From assembly GCA_013042475.1 (NCBI GenBank), contig JABDQA010000165.1:1-32840 (forward strand): a stretch of 32,840 nucleotides of DNA. The letters run 5' to 3'. The notes under the pieces are model-generated. The model saw nothing but the letters and a program-made list of their open reading frames with translations, was not told where the DNA came from and did not search any database. The DNA is from Desulfofustis sp. (GTDB lineage Bacteria > Desulfobacterota > Desulfobulbia > Desulfobulbales > Desulfocapsaceae). Position numbers and translations under genes: made by a program. Each line of letters opens with the position of its first letter. The first letter of the stretch is position 1. Of the stretch, positions 25,976-32,614 are shown one piece after another.

Positions 25976-26935
25976 CTAACGCGAGCCGGCCTGTTCTTCC
26001 TTGAAGCGGATCAGCGCGCCAAGCAGGTCGCAATAGGGTGTGCTGATGTCGTGGGCTTTGCCGTGGCGTGAGACATAGCCCACCAGGCCCTCGACTTCGG
26101 TGGGCTTGTGGTTTTCCAGATCCTGGAGCATTGACGGCCGGTGGTCATAGGTTGCCGGGATGAGGGTCTCGTAAAAAAACTCCTTGTACTCGGCCGGTTT
26201 GGTCCAGGGCAGCCGGGCGCCCAGAGCGGTGACCACCGCAAAGGTCTCATCGATTATCCCGTTCATCACGATTCTGGTCTCCGGGACGCCGGCCAGGGCG
26301 CCGTAGTTCACCCCCAGCACGGCACCGAGCGGATTCAAGGCGCAATTGTAAAGCAGCTTGGCGAACAGCGACTGATGTACATCCTCAACCGCGATACAGG
26401 GCATGCCGGCCTGGTCAATGGCAGCGGCGATCGAGACGGCCGGTTCAGGAATCGTGCCGCTGATACCGGCCCCTAAATGGATCGCATCGGCCGAAACGGT
26501 GATTCGTACCCGGGCCGGACCGGTTATCTCGAATCCCGTTATGACCCGGGCTCCGAAGCTCCGCTCGGCCCCGAACAGCTCGATCAACTGTTCGATGTTG
26601 CCGCAAGCGTTTTGAATGGAAACCACCGGACAGCTGCAGTTTTGAAGTGTGCTCAGGTCATTGGCGGCGTCTGTGGTGTCGTAAGACTTGGTGGTGAGCA
26701 GGATGGCGTCGTAGTGACTCCCCTCGGTCCCGGTGATCAAACTGGTCAGGTGAAGCTTGTCGGCCTCGACATGATAGTCGCCGAAGATGCCGGATACCGA
26801 CAGGCCATGTGTCTTGATAACTTCGGCAAAACGTTCCCTCAACACAAGTGTCACCTGGTTGCCGTCGCTGGCCAGCATACAGCCAAGGGCCTGACCGACT
26901 GTTCCAGCCCCATAAATGAGAAAATGGGTGGTCAT
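25976..26935 (-). CDS. panE: 2-dehydropantoate 2-reductase family protein (PanE/ApbA)
   Basis: NADPH-dependent reduction of ketopantoate to pantoate for coenzyme A synthesis is the family activity. The 319 aa start with the Rossmann motif FLIYGAGTVGQALGCML (5-21). The catalytic segment SLFAKLLYNCALNPLGAVLG contains the conserved lysine and the N-x3-N-P pattern. The C-terminal helical domain has RPSMLQDLENHKPTEVEGLVGY, typical of the family (S-M-x-x-D-x-x-x-x-x-x-T-E-x-x). Other ketoacid-reducing members exist, so pantoate is probable rather than proven. The gene follows the 73-aa small protein by only 12 bp with no Shine-Dalgarno, suggesting coupling. No other pantothenate gene is present. 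Confidence 0.85.
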   Translation of the reverse strand: MTTHFLIYGAGTVGQALGCMLASDGNQVTLVLRERFAEVIKTHGLSVSGIFGDYHVEADKLHLTSLITGTEGSHYDAILLTTKSYDTTDAANDLSTLQNCSCPVVSIQNACGNIEQLIELFGAERSFGARVITGFEITGPARVRITVSADAIHLGAGISGTIPEPAVSIAAAIDQAGMPCIAVEDVHQSLFAKLLYNCALNPLGAVLGVNYGALAGVPETRIVMNGIIDETFAVVTALGARLPWTKPAEYKEFFYETLIPATYDHRPSMLQDLENHKPTEVEGLVGYVSRHGKAHDISTPYCDLLGALIRFKEEQAGSR

Positions 26936-26947
26936 GATTTTAATTTA

Positions 26948-27169
26948 TCATGTCCGTTTTGATTGGCCCTGCAGGCGCCGGGGAAGTTTTTGATCAAAAT
27001 GATCCTCCAAAAAGTGGTGGATTGACTTGAGACAGTCGCGGCGGCCGAGAAGATGCTGCCGCTTTTTGGGGTCGAGTGCGTGGCGGTCCCGCAGGGTATC
27101 GTCAATTTCATTAATGCGTGCATTCAGTATCTTATAGAGATCGAGAAGGTATGTATAGGCCATATCCAT
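26948..27169 (-). CDS. Small helical protein of unknown function, related to the next one
   Basis: A 73-aa charged protein with no signal or membrane segment, predicted mostly helical. The central part is KKRQHLLGRRDCLKSIHHFL followed by EDHFDQKLPRR. It aligns with the neighbouring 69-aa protein with a single gap, sharing a Y near residue 5, a G at the head of the last helix and the ending (L)-(E/K)-D-H-x-D. It lies 12 bp before panE on the same strand and 29 bp after the 69-aa gene, so the three may be co-transcribed. I do not recognise a family. ATG 27169 is the longest start; M3 is an alternative. Confidence 0.65.
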   Translation of the reverse strand: MDMAYTYLLDLYKILNARINEIDDTLRDRHALDPKKRQHLLGRRDCLKSIHHFLEDHFDQKLPRRLQGQSKRT

Positions 27170-27198
27170 CCATAGGTGATTCTAATGTTTTAGGGAGT

Positions 27199-27408
27199 TC
27201 AGGAGCCAGGCTGATAATAGGTGAAGTCCTTCAGGTCGACATGGTCTTTGAGGTAAGCGCGCAGCCAGGTTAACTCTTCGAGCTGCCCGCTCCAGTAAGA
27301 CTGGTTATGATCATCCCCGGCCTGTTCAGCCTCAGCCCGCTGTGCTTGAGCGTTTTCTATCTCGATGGTAATAAAATCGTGGAACTGGACAGAGTATTCA
27401 TTGGGCAT
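27199..27408 (-). CDS. Small acidic helical protein of unknown function, paralogue of its neighbour
   Basis: A 69-aa soluble protein beginning MPNEYSVQFHDFITIEIENA and ending WLRAYLKDHVDLKDFTYYQPGS. It looks like a two-helix bundle with a central polar turn (AGDDHNQSYW). The C-terminal helix matches that of the adjacent 73-aa protein. GAGGA stands ten bases before ATG 27408, a usable ribosome binding site. Codon use resembles the neighbouring genes. Function unknown. Confidence 0.65.
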   Translation of the reverse strand: MPNEYSVQFHDFITIEIENAQAQRAEAEQAGDDHNQSYWSGQLEELTWLRAYLKDHVDLKDFTYYQPGS

Positions 27409-27491
27409 CGGCTAAGGTCCTCTATGATTTTAGAGAGACTATTCTAATGTATGGATCTTAAAAATCCAGCCTGAACCGATGTCCACGCAGC

Positions 27492-27526
27492 TTTCCCCCA
27501 ACCAGCCTGCGCCGGCTGGGGGAAAA
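27492..27526. repeat. GC-rich hairpin without U-run
   Basis: CCAGCC (27502-27507) pairs with GGCTGG (27514-27519), extended past a two-base bulge by CCCCC and GGG arms and flanked by TTT and AAAAA. It lies just after the 45-codon ORF on the minus strand. It could act as an end-of-transcript stem, but no T-run follows on either strand. Confidence 0.4.
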
Positions 27527-27545
27527 ATGTTCCGATACGGGTCGA

Positions 27546-27683
27546 TCAGGTTTTGGGTTTGGGCGGCTTCTTTCTGGGGGCTTTTTTAAACCTCAGACAC
27601 TTTCGCAGGATTGCCTGATAGGTGTCCCAGTCTCTGGTGGCCAGCAGGCCGGTTTTGGCAAATGAAATTTCAGTGTTCTGCAT
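27546..27683 (-). CDS. 45-aa lysine-rich peptide directly behind the cobalamin riboswitch
   Basis: ATG 27683 to TGA 27546 encodes 45 aa: MQNTEISFAKTGLLATRDWD, then a helix-like YQAILRKCLRF, then a basic proline/lysine tail (KKAPRKKPPKPKT). A very strong Shine-Dalgarno AAGGAGG lies six bases upstream of the ATG. It is the first and only ORF between the riboswitch terminator (27722-27756) and a hairpin at 27492-27526, so it is the apparent regulated gene. There is no signal or membrane segment; one cysteine is present. I do not recognise any cobalamin-related family in it. It is too short for common ORF thresholds and would normally be missed. Confidence 0.6.
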   Translation of the reverse strand: MQNTEISFAKTGLLATRDWDTYQAILRKCLRFKKAPRKKPPKPKT

Positions 27684-27721
27684 CAACTGCCTCCTTGGGT
27701 TTCGGGGAGGCCGGGGGCACT

Positions 27722-27756
27722 AAAAAAGGCCCCCGGACCATGATGGTCTGGGGGCC
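27722..27756 (-). terminator. Intrinsic terminator in the riboswitch expression platform
   Basis: On the minus strand GGCCCCC-A-GACC (27756-27745) pairs with GGTC-C-GGGGGCC (27739-27728 region), with one A/C mismatch and a short loop, followed by TTTTTT (27727-27722). It sits between the riboswitch and the Shine-Dalgarno of the 45-aa ORF, as expected for transcriptional control. A further GCCCCCGG (27718-27711) can compete for the second arm. Confidence 0.85.
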
Positions 27757-27816
27757 CTGTCACCTCAGACGGGTTCCACTCAATTCCTGATCCGCGGGAA
27801 TTGAACAGTCTCTTTT

Positions 27817-27982
27817 CCAAGGCAGGTCTTCTGACTTCCGGATCATCCCGCTCATCGCGCCTTCCCGATCATGGATCAGTGGCGGTGCCTGCTTGACACA
27901 AGCGATGGCGGTACCCGGTCACAGCGGCGGGCCCGTTCCCGATTCTCACGGGATTCCCCTTTAAGTCCAATGGACGCCTGGG
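27817..27982 (-). ncRNA. Cobalamin riboswitch (AdoCbl/MeCbl aptamer)
   Basis: The minus strand shows the conserved core in order: GGGGAATCCCGTGAGAATC, GGGAACGGGCCCGCCGCTGT read up to GACCGGG, the B12-box GCCACTG (27883-27877), GGGAAGGC, GATGAGCGGGATGATCCGGA and AGTCAGAAGACCTGCC near the 3' end. Closing P1 arms are CCAGGC (5') and GCCTTGG (3'). Between the aptamer and the terminator is a perfect 8-bp stem TCAATTCC/GGAATTGA (27780-27787 with 27797-27804). Binding of cobalamin would be expected to favour the terminator and switch the downstream 45-aa ORF off. Confidence 0.93.
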
Positions 27983-27989
27983 TAGTTAT

Positions 27990-28018
27990 TGTGTATCTCG
28001 AATAACTGAACCTGTCAA
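27990..28018 (-). promoter_or_regulatory. Promoter of the riboswitch transcript
   Basis: On the minus strand a perfect TTGACA (28018-28013), 17 bp and TACACA (27995-27990) lie just upstream of the aptamer, so the riboswitch has its own promoter and is not a leader of the upstream EamA gene, which ends at 28071. Confidence 0.5.
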
Positions 28019-28070
28019 CACAATTGCGCAGGTAATGAGAGGGAAAAAATACTTAGGATTGCAGATCCGA

Positions 28071-28952
28071 TTAGTTCCTCATTTGAGCGCTGTAAGTTGC
28101 CAGGAAAATCCCCGCGAATACCAGACCAATACCTTGCAGGTGAAACAGCTCTATTGACTCCCCTAGAAACAGGATTGCCATTATTGAGCTGAACACCGGC
28201 ATCAGGTGGATGAAGACCCCAGCCCGGTTGGCACCGATGTCACGAACCGCACGATTCCAGAAGATAAAAGCCAGCACCGAGGGGAATATTGCCACATAGA
28301 CGATGGTGACGAGCGTCGGTCCATTTAGGCTCAGCCCATAGCCCATGCTCAGCTCCACAAGGTAGAAGGGCAGGATGCCGATCAGACCGGCGATCATAAT
28401 CCCCAGCAGATAAGAGAAGGGGTGCAGATCAGCCGGGTAGCGTTTCAGGTTCACCGAATAGAGGGCCCAGAGGATACCGGCGCAGAGTACCAGTAGATCT
28501 CCACGGTTGAACTCGAGCTCCACCAATGAGCTTAAATTTCCACCGACGATGATCAGGGCCACACCTGATAGTGAGACCAGGATGCCTGCCCATTGTCGCA
28601 GGCTCAGCGGTTCCTTGAAAAGCACTAAGGAGCACAGGGCGATAAGAATCGGCACGCAGGAGTTGATCAGCACGGCGTTGACCGCCGTGGTGGTTTGGAC
28701 CGCCAAGTAGATCAGCGAGTTAAACCCGGTTACCCCGAGCAGCCCCTGGAGGATGATAAATCCGCGTTCACGGAAAACGATGGCGCGCTGGTCCACAAAG
28801 GTGCGTGAGCTGAAAGCAAGCATGATCGCGAGCGCCAGAGCCCAGCGCCAGAACGACAAGGCCAGCGGCGGTATATCTGCATGCATACCCCGGCTGAGAA
28901 CGAAATTTCCGGACCAGAATAGGGTGGTGAGAACGAGCAGGAGATATGGCAT
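28071..28952 (-). CDS. EamA/DMT-family transporter
   Basis: Drug/metabolite transporter superfamily exporter of 293 aa with ten hydrophobic segments and two EamA repeats (about 1-135 and 145-290). Typical features are LLVLTTLFWSGNFVLSRG at the N-terminus, SFWRWALALAIML, NALSS-type loops, and ILFLGESIELFHLQGIGLVFAGIFLA near the end. The family exports amino acids, nucleosides or other metabolites, but the substrate cannot be read from sequence. The gene ends about 90 bp upstream of the cobalamin riboswitch, whose own promoter separates them. The start at 28952 has AAGAG immediately upstream, a poor ribosome binding site. Confidence 0.88.
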   Translation of the reverse strand: MPYLLLVLTTLFWSGNFVLSRGMHADIPPLALSFWRWALALAIMLAFSSRTFVDQRAIVFRERGFIILQGLLGVTGFNSLIYLAVQTTTAVNAVLINSCVPILIALCSLVLFKEPLSLRQWAGILVSLSGVALIIVGGNLSSLVELEFNRGDLLVLCAGILWALYSVNLKRYPADLHPFSYLLGIMIAGLIGILPFYLVELSMGYGLSLNGPTLVTIVYVAIFPSVLAFIFWNRAVRDIGANRAGVFIHLMPVFSSIMAILFLGESIELFHLQGIGLVFAGIFLATYSAQMRN

Positions 28953-29032
28953 CTCTTAATTCATTGATGCCCAATTAAAGTTGCTTACGGTAATTAAGGA
29001 GTGAATTGAGCACATTGAAGCAAGGGTTCCAG

Positions 29033-29623
29033 CTAGACGGAGGCTGCTTCCTCGTAGTCGCTCAGTGTGCAGGACTCTATATGATTGCTGGAGAGACCAA
29101 TAAAGGTATTACCCAGCTCAATTTCGATCCTGTCCCATTTAGAGCCGGTGCGAAGCACTTCGTAGACTTTTACATCGGTGAGCGGAAAGTAGCGCTGTTT
29201 TGTTTTGTTTTTAAAAAGTCCGTGAAACGTTCCGAAGATGAAATAAAAAGAATCACCTCTCATTTCAGTGATGATCTTTGCCTTCGCAAGTTCGTCCTTG
29301 GCCTTTGCCGAGAGTGTCTGGGCTCTCTGTTTTTCAGATGCATCACCTGAGGCTTCAAGCCGGTCAGTGAAGAGGATGATATCTGACAGGCGGACTTGGA
29401 GCTTTTTAAAGGAAGTAAGCTTGTCTATCCCATGCACGGAAACGATAACATCATATAATAATACCGCGTCATCGAAACTTTTCTCTGCTGGATTCTTCCA
29501 GTAGATGGTGGAGCTGTTCAACTGGTCAATGGTGCGAATTCCGTCATTTTTCAGATCGATCTTACCCGTATATCTTTTGTTCGGGGTGAAAAGAACGACT
29601 TCCCTCTGAATGGACTCTTGCAT
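29033..29623 (-). CDS. Unknown soluble protein, possibly with two DUF6812-like modules
   Basis: A 196-aa protein without signal or membrane segments. The N-terminal part VVLFTPNKRYTGKIDLKND and the following RTIDQLNS...AVLLYDV resemble the short beta-rich module seen in DUF6812 proteins (ligand-like beta sheet, then D-x-L-N-S, then a (T/L)-D-V strand). A second weaker copy may lie in GTFHGLFKNKTKQRYFPLTDVKVYEV. A central helix (about 92-120) is rich in A, K and E. A very strong ribosome binding site AGGAGGGGGAT precedes ATG 29623. It stands alone, divergent from the CoA-disulfide reductase-like gene. Function unknown. Confidence 0.75.
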   Translation of the reverse strand: MQESIQREVVLFTPNKRYTGKIDLKNDGIRTIDQLNSSTIYWKNPAEKSFDDAVLLYDVIVSVHGIDKLTSFKKLQVRLSDIILFTDRLEASGDASEKQRAQTLSAKAKDELAKAKIITEMRGDSFYFIFGTFHGLFKNKTKQRYFPLTDVKVYEVLRTGSKWDRIEIELGNTFIGLSSNHIESCTLSDYEEAASV

Positions 29624-29863
29624 ATCCCCCTCCTGTAGAATCTGTGTAACCCCAAATAATAAAAAGCGAATCTATTCTTAATGTAACCTCTTACCGATAG
29701 ATATCATCTTTTTTCGAATGGATCAAAACACTTTAGCCACATTATGTGCATCTGCAAATAAAGGCTGAATTTGTCGGCAAGATGGTGTACTTCTTGTAAT
29801 CTGGAACAAAAAATGTAGTACCTAGCAGAGTTGTTTAGTAATTGCAAACAGAGCACACGTACC

Positions 29864-31567
29864 ATGGCGAAGAAGATAGTGATAATAGGGGCGGTGGCGC
29901 TTGGACCAAAGGTCGCCTGCAGACTCCGCCGGCTCGATCCGGATGTTGGGATCACCCTGGTCGATCGGGACGATCTTATCTCCTACGGAGGATGTGGGAT
30001 ACCCTACTATGTCGGCGGAGACGTAAATGACCTGGAGGATCTTTACAAGACCACTTCCCACGCGCTCAGGGATGAAAATTTTTTTAAGAACATCAAGGGC
30101 GTCGAAGTTCTAACCTGCGTTGAAGCAGTCGAGATCGACCGCAAGAACAAGCAGGTGCTGATCAGGGAGCTCAAAAGCGGGGCACCACGGCAGTTAGATT
30201 ACGATAAGCTGGTACTGGCTACCGGGGCACAGGCGATACGGCCGCCGTTTCCCGGGGCAGATCTCCCTGGAGTATTTACTATCTCCAACCTCCACGATGC
30301 GGAGCAGATAAAACGGCTCATGACCCAGGGGAAAATAGGTTCTGCCGTGGTCATCGGCGGCGGTGCCATCGGGCTCGAGATCAGCGAGGCCTTGACCGAT
30401 CTCTGGGGCATAGAAACCACCTTGATCGAAATGGAGGACCAGGTCCTGCCGACCCTGCTTGGCAAGTGTATCGCCCGCAGCGTGGCGACCGAGTTGCGGC
30501 GCAACGGGGTCAATCTCATGTTGGCTGAGCGGGTAATGAAGATTACAGGAGGAGCCGAACACCAGGGACTCGAGGTGTATACCAGTTCAGCATCATTGCA
30601 AACCGATGTGGTTATCCTCGCAGCCGGAGTCAAACCCAATACCGATCTGGCCGCCAGGGCCGGCATCGCACTGGGGCGCAGTGGAGGGATTCTGGTGGAC
30701 CGCAGGCTGCGAACCAACGATCCCGATATTTATGCCGGGGGTGACTGTATCGAACTCAGAAACCTGGTCAGCGGCGAGAATACCCTTATGGCCCTGGGTT
30801 CACTGGCTAACCGCCAGGGCAGGGTGATCGCCACCAATTTGAGTGGCGGCTCCAGCCATTTTACCGGAACGGTGGGAACATTCTGCGTCAAGGTTTTTGA
30901 GCTTGGGGTCTGTAAAGCCGGCTTGACCTACCGGCAGGCGAAGGAGACTGGCTACGATCCGGTCTACTCGGTGGTAGCCCAGCCCGATCATGCCCATTTT
31001 TATCCCAATGCCGAATTTATCTATATGTCACTGGTTGCTGACAGGAAAAGCAGGAAAATCCTCGGCATTGAAGCCGCAGGCAGGCACGGTGACGGGGTCA
31101 AAGCGCGGGTCGACACCGTTGCCGTCATGTTAAAGAACGGTGTCGACGTCGACGAAGTGTGCTGCCTCGAAACGGGATACGCTCCGCCATTTTCTTCGGC
31201 CATGGATGTGGTGAACAACGCCGGCAATAGTCTCGACAACATTCTGGCCGGCATGAACCGGCCCATCGATGCAGCCGATTTCCTGGTCGAATTTTCTCGG
31301 GAGTCAGGTCGGGTACTCGATATCAGGGGTGAGCGCGAGGCCAGGCCATTTATAGAAAAATTCGGTTCCCGCTGGGTTAACGTTCCCCAGAAGGACTTGC
31401 GCATCCGATATCCAGAGATCCCCACCGATGAGCCCTTGTTTGTCATCTGCGATACCGGTGCCCGGTCCTACGAGGCGCAGGTTTTTCTAAACACCAAAGG
31501 AATTTCCGACACCTTGCACATCCAGGGAGGGTATGCGATGATCAAGGTCACCGATCCCGATTTCTAG
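29864..31567 (+). CDS. CoA-disulfide reductase-like flavoprotein with C-terminal rhodanese domain
   Basis: FAD-dependent pyridine nucleotide-disulfide oxidoreductase of the CoADR-rhodanese type, which reduces CoA disulfide or persulfide with NAD(P)H. From ATG 29864 it is 567 aa. The FAD Rossmann start is IVIIGAVALGPKVACRL instead of the usual GGVAGG form. The active-site cysteine C44 is in YGGCGIPYYVGG. The NAD(P) motif is VVIGGGAIGLEISEAL (about 160-175). The second FAD motif is DIYAGGDCIEL. The C-terminal rhodanese domain (about 470-567) has active-site C529 in VICDTGARSYEA. Such fusions act in polysulfide or CoA-persulfide metabolism, fitting a sulfur-reducing cell. The frame is open from a TTG at 29831, but ATG 29864 begins exactly at the first strand. 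No strong Shine-Dalgarno is visible. Confidence 0.88.
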   Translation: MAKKIVIIGAVALGPKVACRLRRLDPDVGITLVDRDDLISYGGCGIPYYVGGDVNDLEDLYKTTSHALRDENFFKNIKGVEVLTCVEAVEIDRKNKQVLIRELKSGAPRQLDYDKLVLATGAQAIRPPFPGADLPGVFTISNLHDAEQIKRLMTQGKIGSAVVIGGGAIGLEISEALTDLWGIETTLIEMEDQVLPTLLGKCIARSVATELRRNGVNLMLAERVMKITGGAEHQGLEVYTSSASLQTDVVILAAGVKPNTDLAARAGIALGRSGGILVDRRLRTNDPDIYAGGDCIELRNLVSGENTLMALGSLANRQGRVIATNLSGGSSHFTGTVGTFCVKVFELGVCKAGLTYRQAKETGYDPVYSVVAQPDHAHFYPNAEFIYMSLVADRKSRKILGIEAAGRHGDGVKARVDTVAVMLKNGVDVDEVCCLETGYAPPFSSAMDVVNNAGNSLDNILAGMNRPIDAADFLVEFSRESGRVLDIRGEREARPFIEKFGSRWVNVPQKDLRIRYPEIPTDEPLFVICDTGARSYEAQVFLNTKGISDTLHIQGGYAMIKVTDPDF

Positions 31568-31612
31568 CGTGTATTCAGAATAAGTAGTTGTTCACCAGGC
31601 ACTTACTTCCCT

Positions 31613-32107
31613 ATGCAGACAATGAAGGTGGAACCGATAGGGGTGATCAGAACCCCGTTCACCAGCCTCGAGGATATGCCGATTCAACCCGGCGGAGGTA
31701 GAGATGTGCAAGGCGAACTGATCATCAAGCCGCAGTATTGCGAGGGCCTGGCCGATCTCGACGGGTTCAGCCATCTTTATCTCATCTATCTCTTTCACCA
31801 GGCTGCAGATACCAAAATGAGTGTTGTCCCGTTCCTGGATGACAGGCCTCGCGGGGTATTTGCGACCCGCGCACCGGTTCGTCCTAATCATATTGGCTTG
31901 TCAGTTGTTGAACTTGTCCAGGTGACGGGCTGTCGGGTGAAAGTAAGGAACATCGATGTACTCGATGATACGCCACTGCTTGACATCAAGCCCTATATAG
32001 AACTATTCGATGGTGTTGCTGAATCAAGGTCAGGCTGGATGGAGGCGGTTGAGGAAGAGGTGGAAGCAAAACGATCGGATGATCGATTTAGTCGAAAACC
32101 ACGATAA
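31613..32107 (+). CDS. TrmO/TsaA-like tRNA methyltransferase family protein
   Basis: A 164-aa single-domain protein of the YaeB/TrmO family, which in E. coli N6-methylates t6A37 of tRNA-Thr using S-adenosylmethionine. Motifs are the N-terminal VEPIGVIRTPF, GELIIKPQYCEGLADLDGFSHLYLIY-type segment (about 35-62), and the signature GVFATRAPVRPNHIGLSVVEL (about 82-102; usually RPNPIGLS). D-I-K-P-Y-I follows (about 125). It lacks the extra C-terminal region of the 235-aa E. coli protein, like archaeal short forms. It lies 45 bp after the flavoprotein gene and two bases before the next gene, so it may share their transcript. Some short members may have other small-molecule roles. Confidence 0.85.
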   Translation: MQTMKVEPIGVIRTPFTSLEDMPIQPGGGRDVQGELIIKPQYCEGLADLDGFSHLYLIYLFHQAADTKMSVVPFLDDRPRGVFATRAPVRPNHIGLSVVELVQVTGCRVKVRNIDVLDDTPLLDIKPYIELFDGVAESRSGWMEAVEEEVEAKRSDDRFSRKPR

Positions 32108-32109
32108 CA

Positions 32110-32532
32110 ATGGAAATAGAGGATATGGGCAACCATGTTGAAATAGAAACATTCATTGACCAATGGCCTGAGAGCGCCAACGGCTGTCAGGCGGTCTTCA
32201 GCAGGCTGTATGATTTTCTCAAAAGACTGTCAGGCACCAGGATAGAATTTCATGCCCGGCCGGGGATTACTTACTCGCTTCGTGGAGTTCCTCAAAATGA
32301 TAGTCATTACCCGCTGTTCGTAATGATTGATGTCATTGATGACCAGCCCCGCTGGCTGTCGGTCTGTTTCTATGAGCAGCTGGTAAACGATGCCGAAGGC
32401 CGGGGAGATACAGTACCCGGGGGGCTGTTGGGCGAAGATGGACTCTGCTTTGATGTCGAGTCGGAAGATGAGGAGCTCATTCACTATCTGATGCAGCTCA
32501 TTGCCGAGGCTTGTGAAGCGGTGGGTGAGTGA
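32110..32532 (+). CDS. Unknown 140-aa acidic protein
   Basis: An acidic soluble protein (up to 140 aa) with no membrane segment or signal. Visible pieces are ANGCQAVFSRLYDFLKRL, a beta-rich middle GITYSLRGVPQND and PLFVMIDVIDD, then GLCFDVESEDEELIHYLMQL and a C-terminal helix. The layout suggests a small alpha/beta fold, but I cannot name a family. The start is uncertain between ATG 32110 (no Shine-Dalgarno, two bases after the trmO-like stop) and ATG 32125 (AGAGGAT immediately before). Its stop TGA is one base ahead of the ATG of the broken gene that follows, so these genes look like an operon. Confidence 0.7.
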   Translation: MEIEDMGNHVEIETFIDQWPESANGCQAVFSRLYDFLKRLSGTRIEFHARPGITYSLRGVPQNDSHYPLFVMIDVIDDQPRWLSVCFYEQLVNDAEGRGDTVPGGLLGEDGLCFDVESEDEELIHYLMQLIAEACEAVGE

Positions 32533-32533
32533 G

Positions 32534-32614
32534 ATGGGAAGTATCAAAGTAGTCGTCGACAATAAGGCCGCCGAGGGCTTCGTGGCTGAGCACGGCTTTA
32601 CCTTATTTAATTGA
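32534..32614 (+). pseudogene. 26-codon remnant resembling the start of a metallo-beta-lactamase-fold gene
   Basis: ATG 32534 begins one base after the stop of the preceding gene (TGAGATG). It reads IKVVVDNKAAEGFVAEHGF, which matches the N-terminal strand and LVDNxxxxGLxxEHGFS(F/L) pattern of MBL-fold proteins in the dihydropterin/AdPRib-phosphate synthase-like group. It then stops at TGA 32612. No HxHxDH motif or continuation is seen in any frame to the window end, so it is either truncated or replaced by other sequence at about 32600. A genuine 26-aa peptide is possible but less likely. Confidence 0.45.

Noticed and set aside
28071-28952. EamA transporter as the riboswitch-controlled gene
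   Set aside because: It lies upstream of the aptamer on the same strand, so the riboswitch RNA cannot be its leader.
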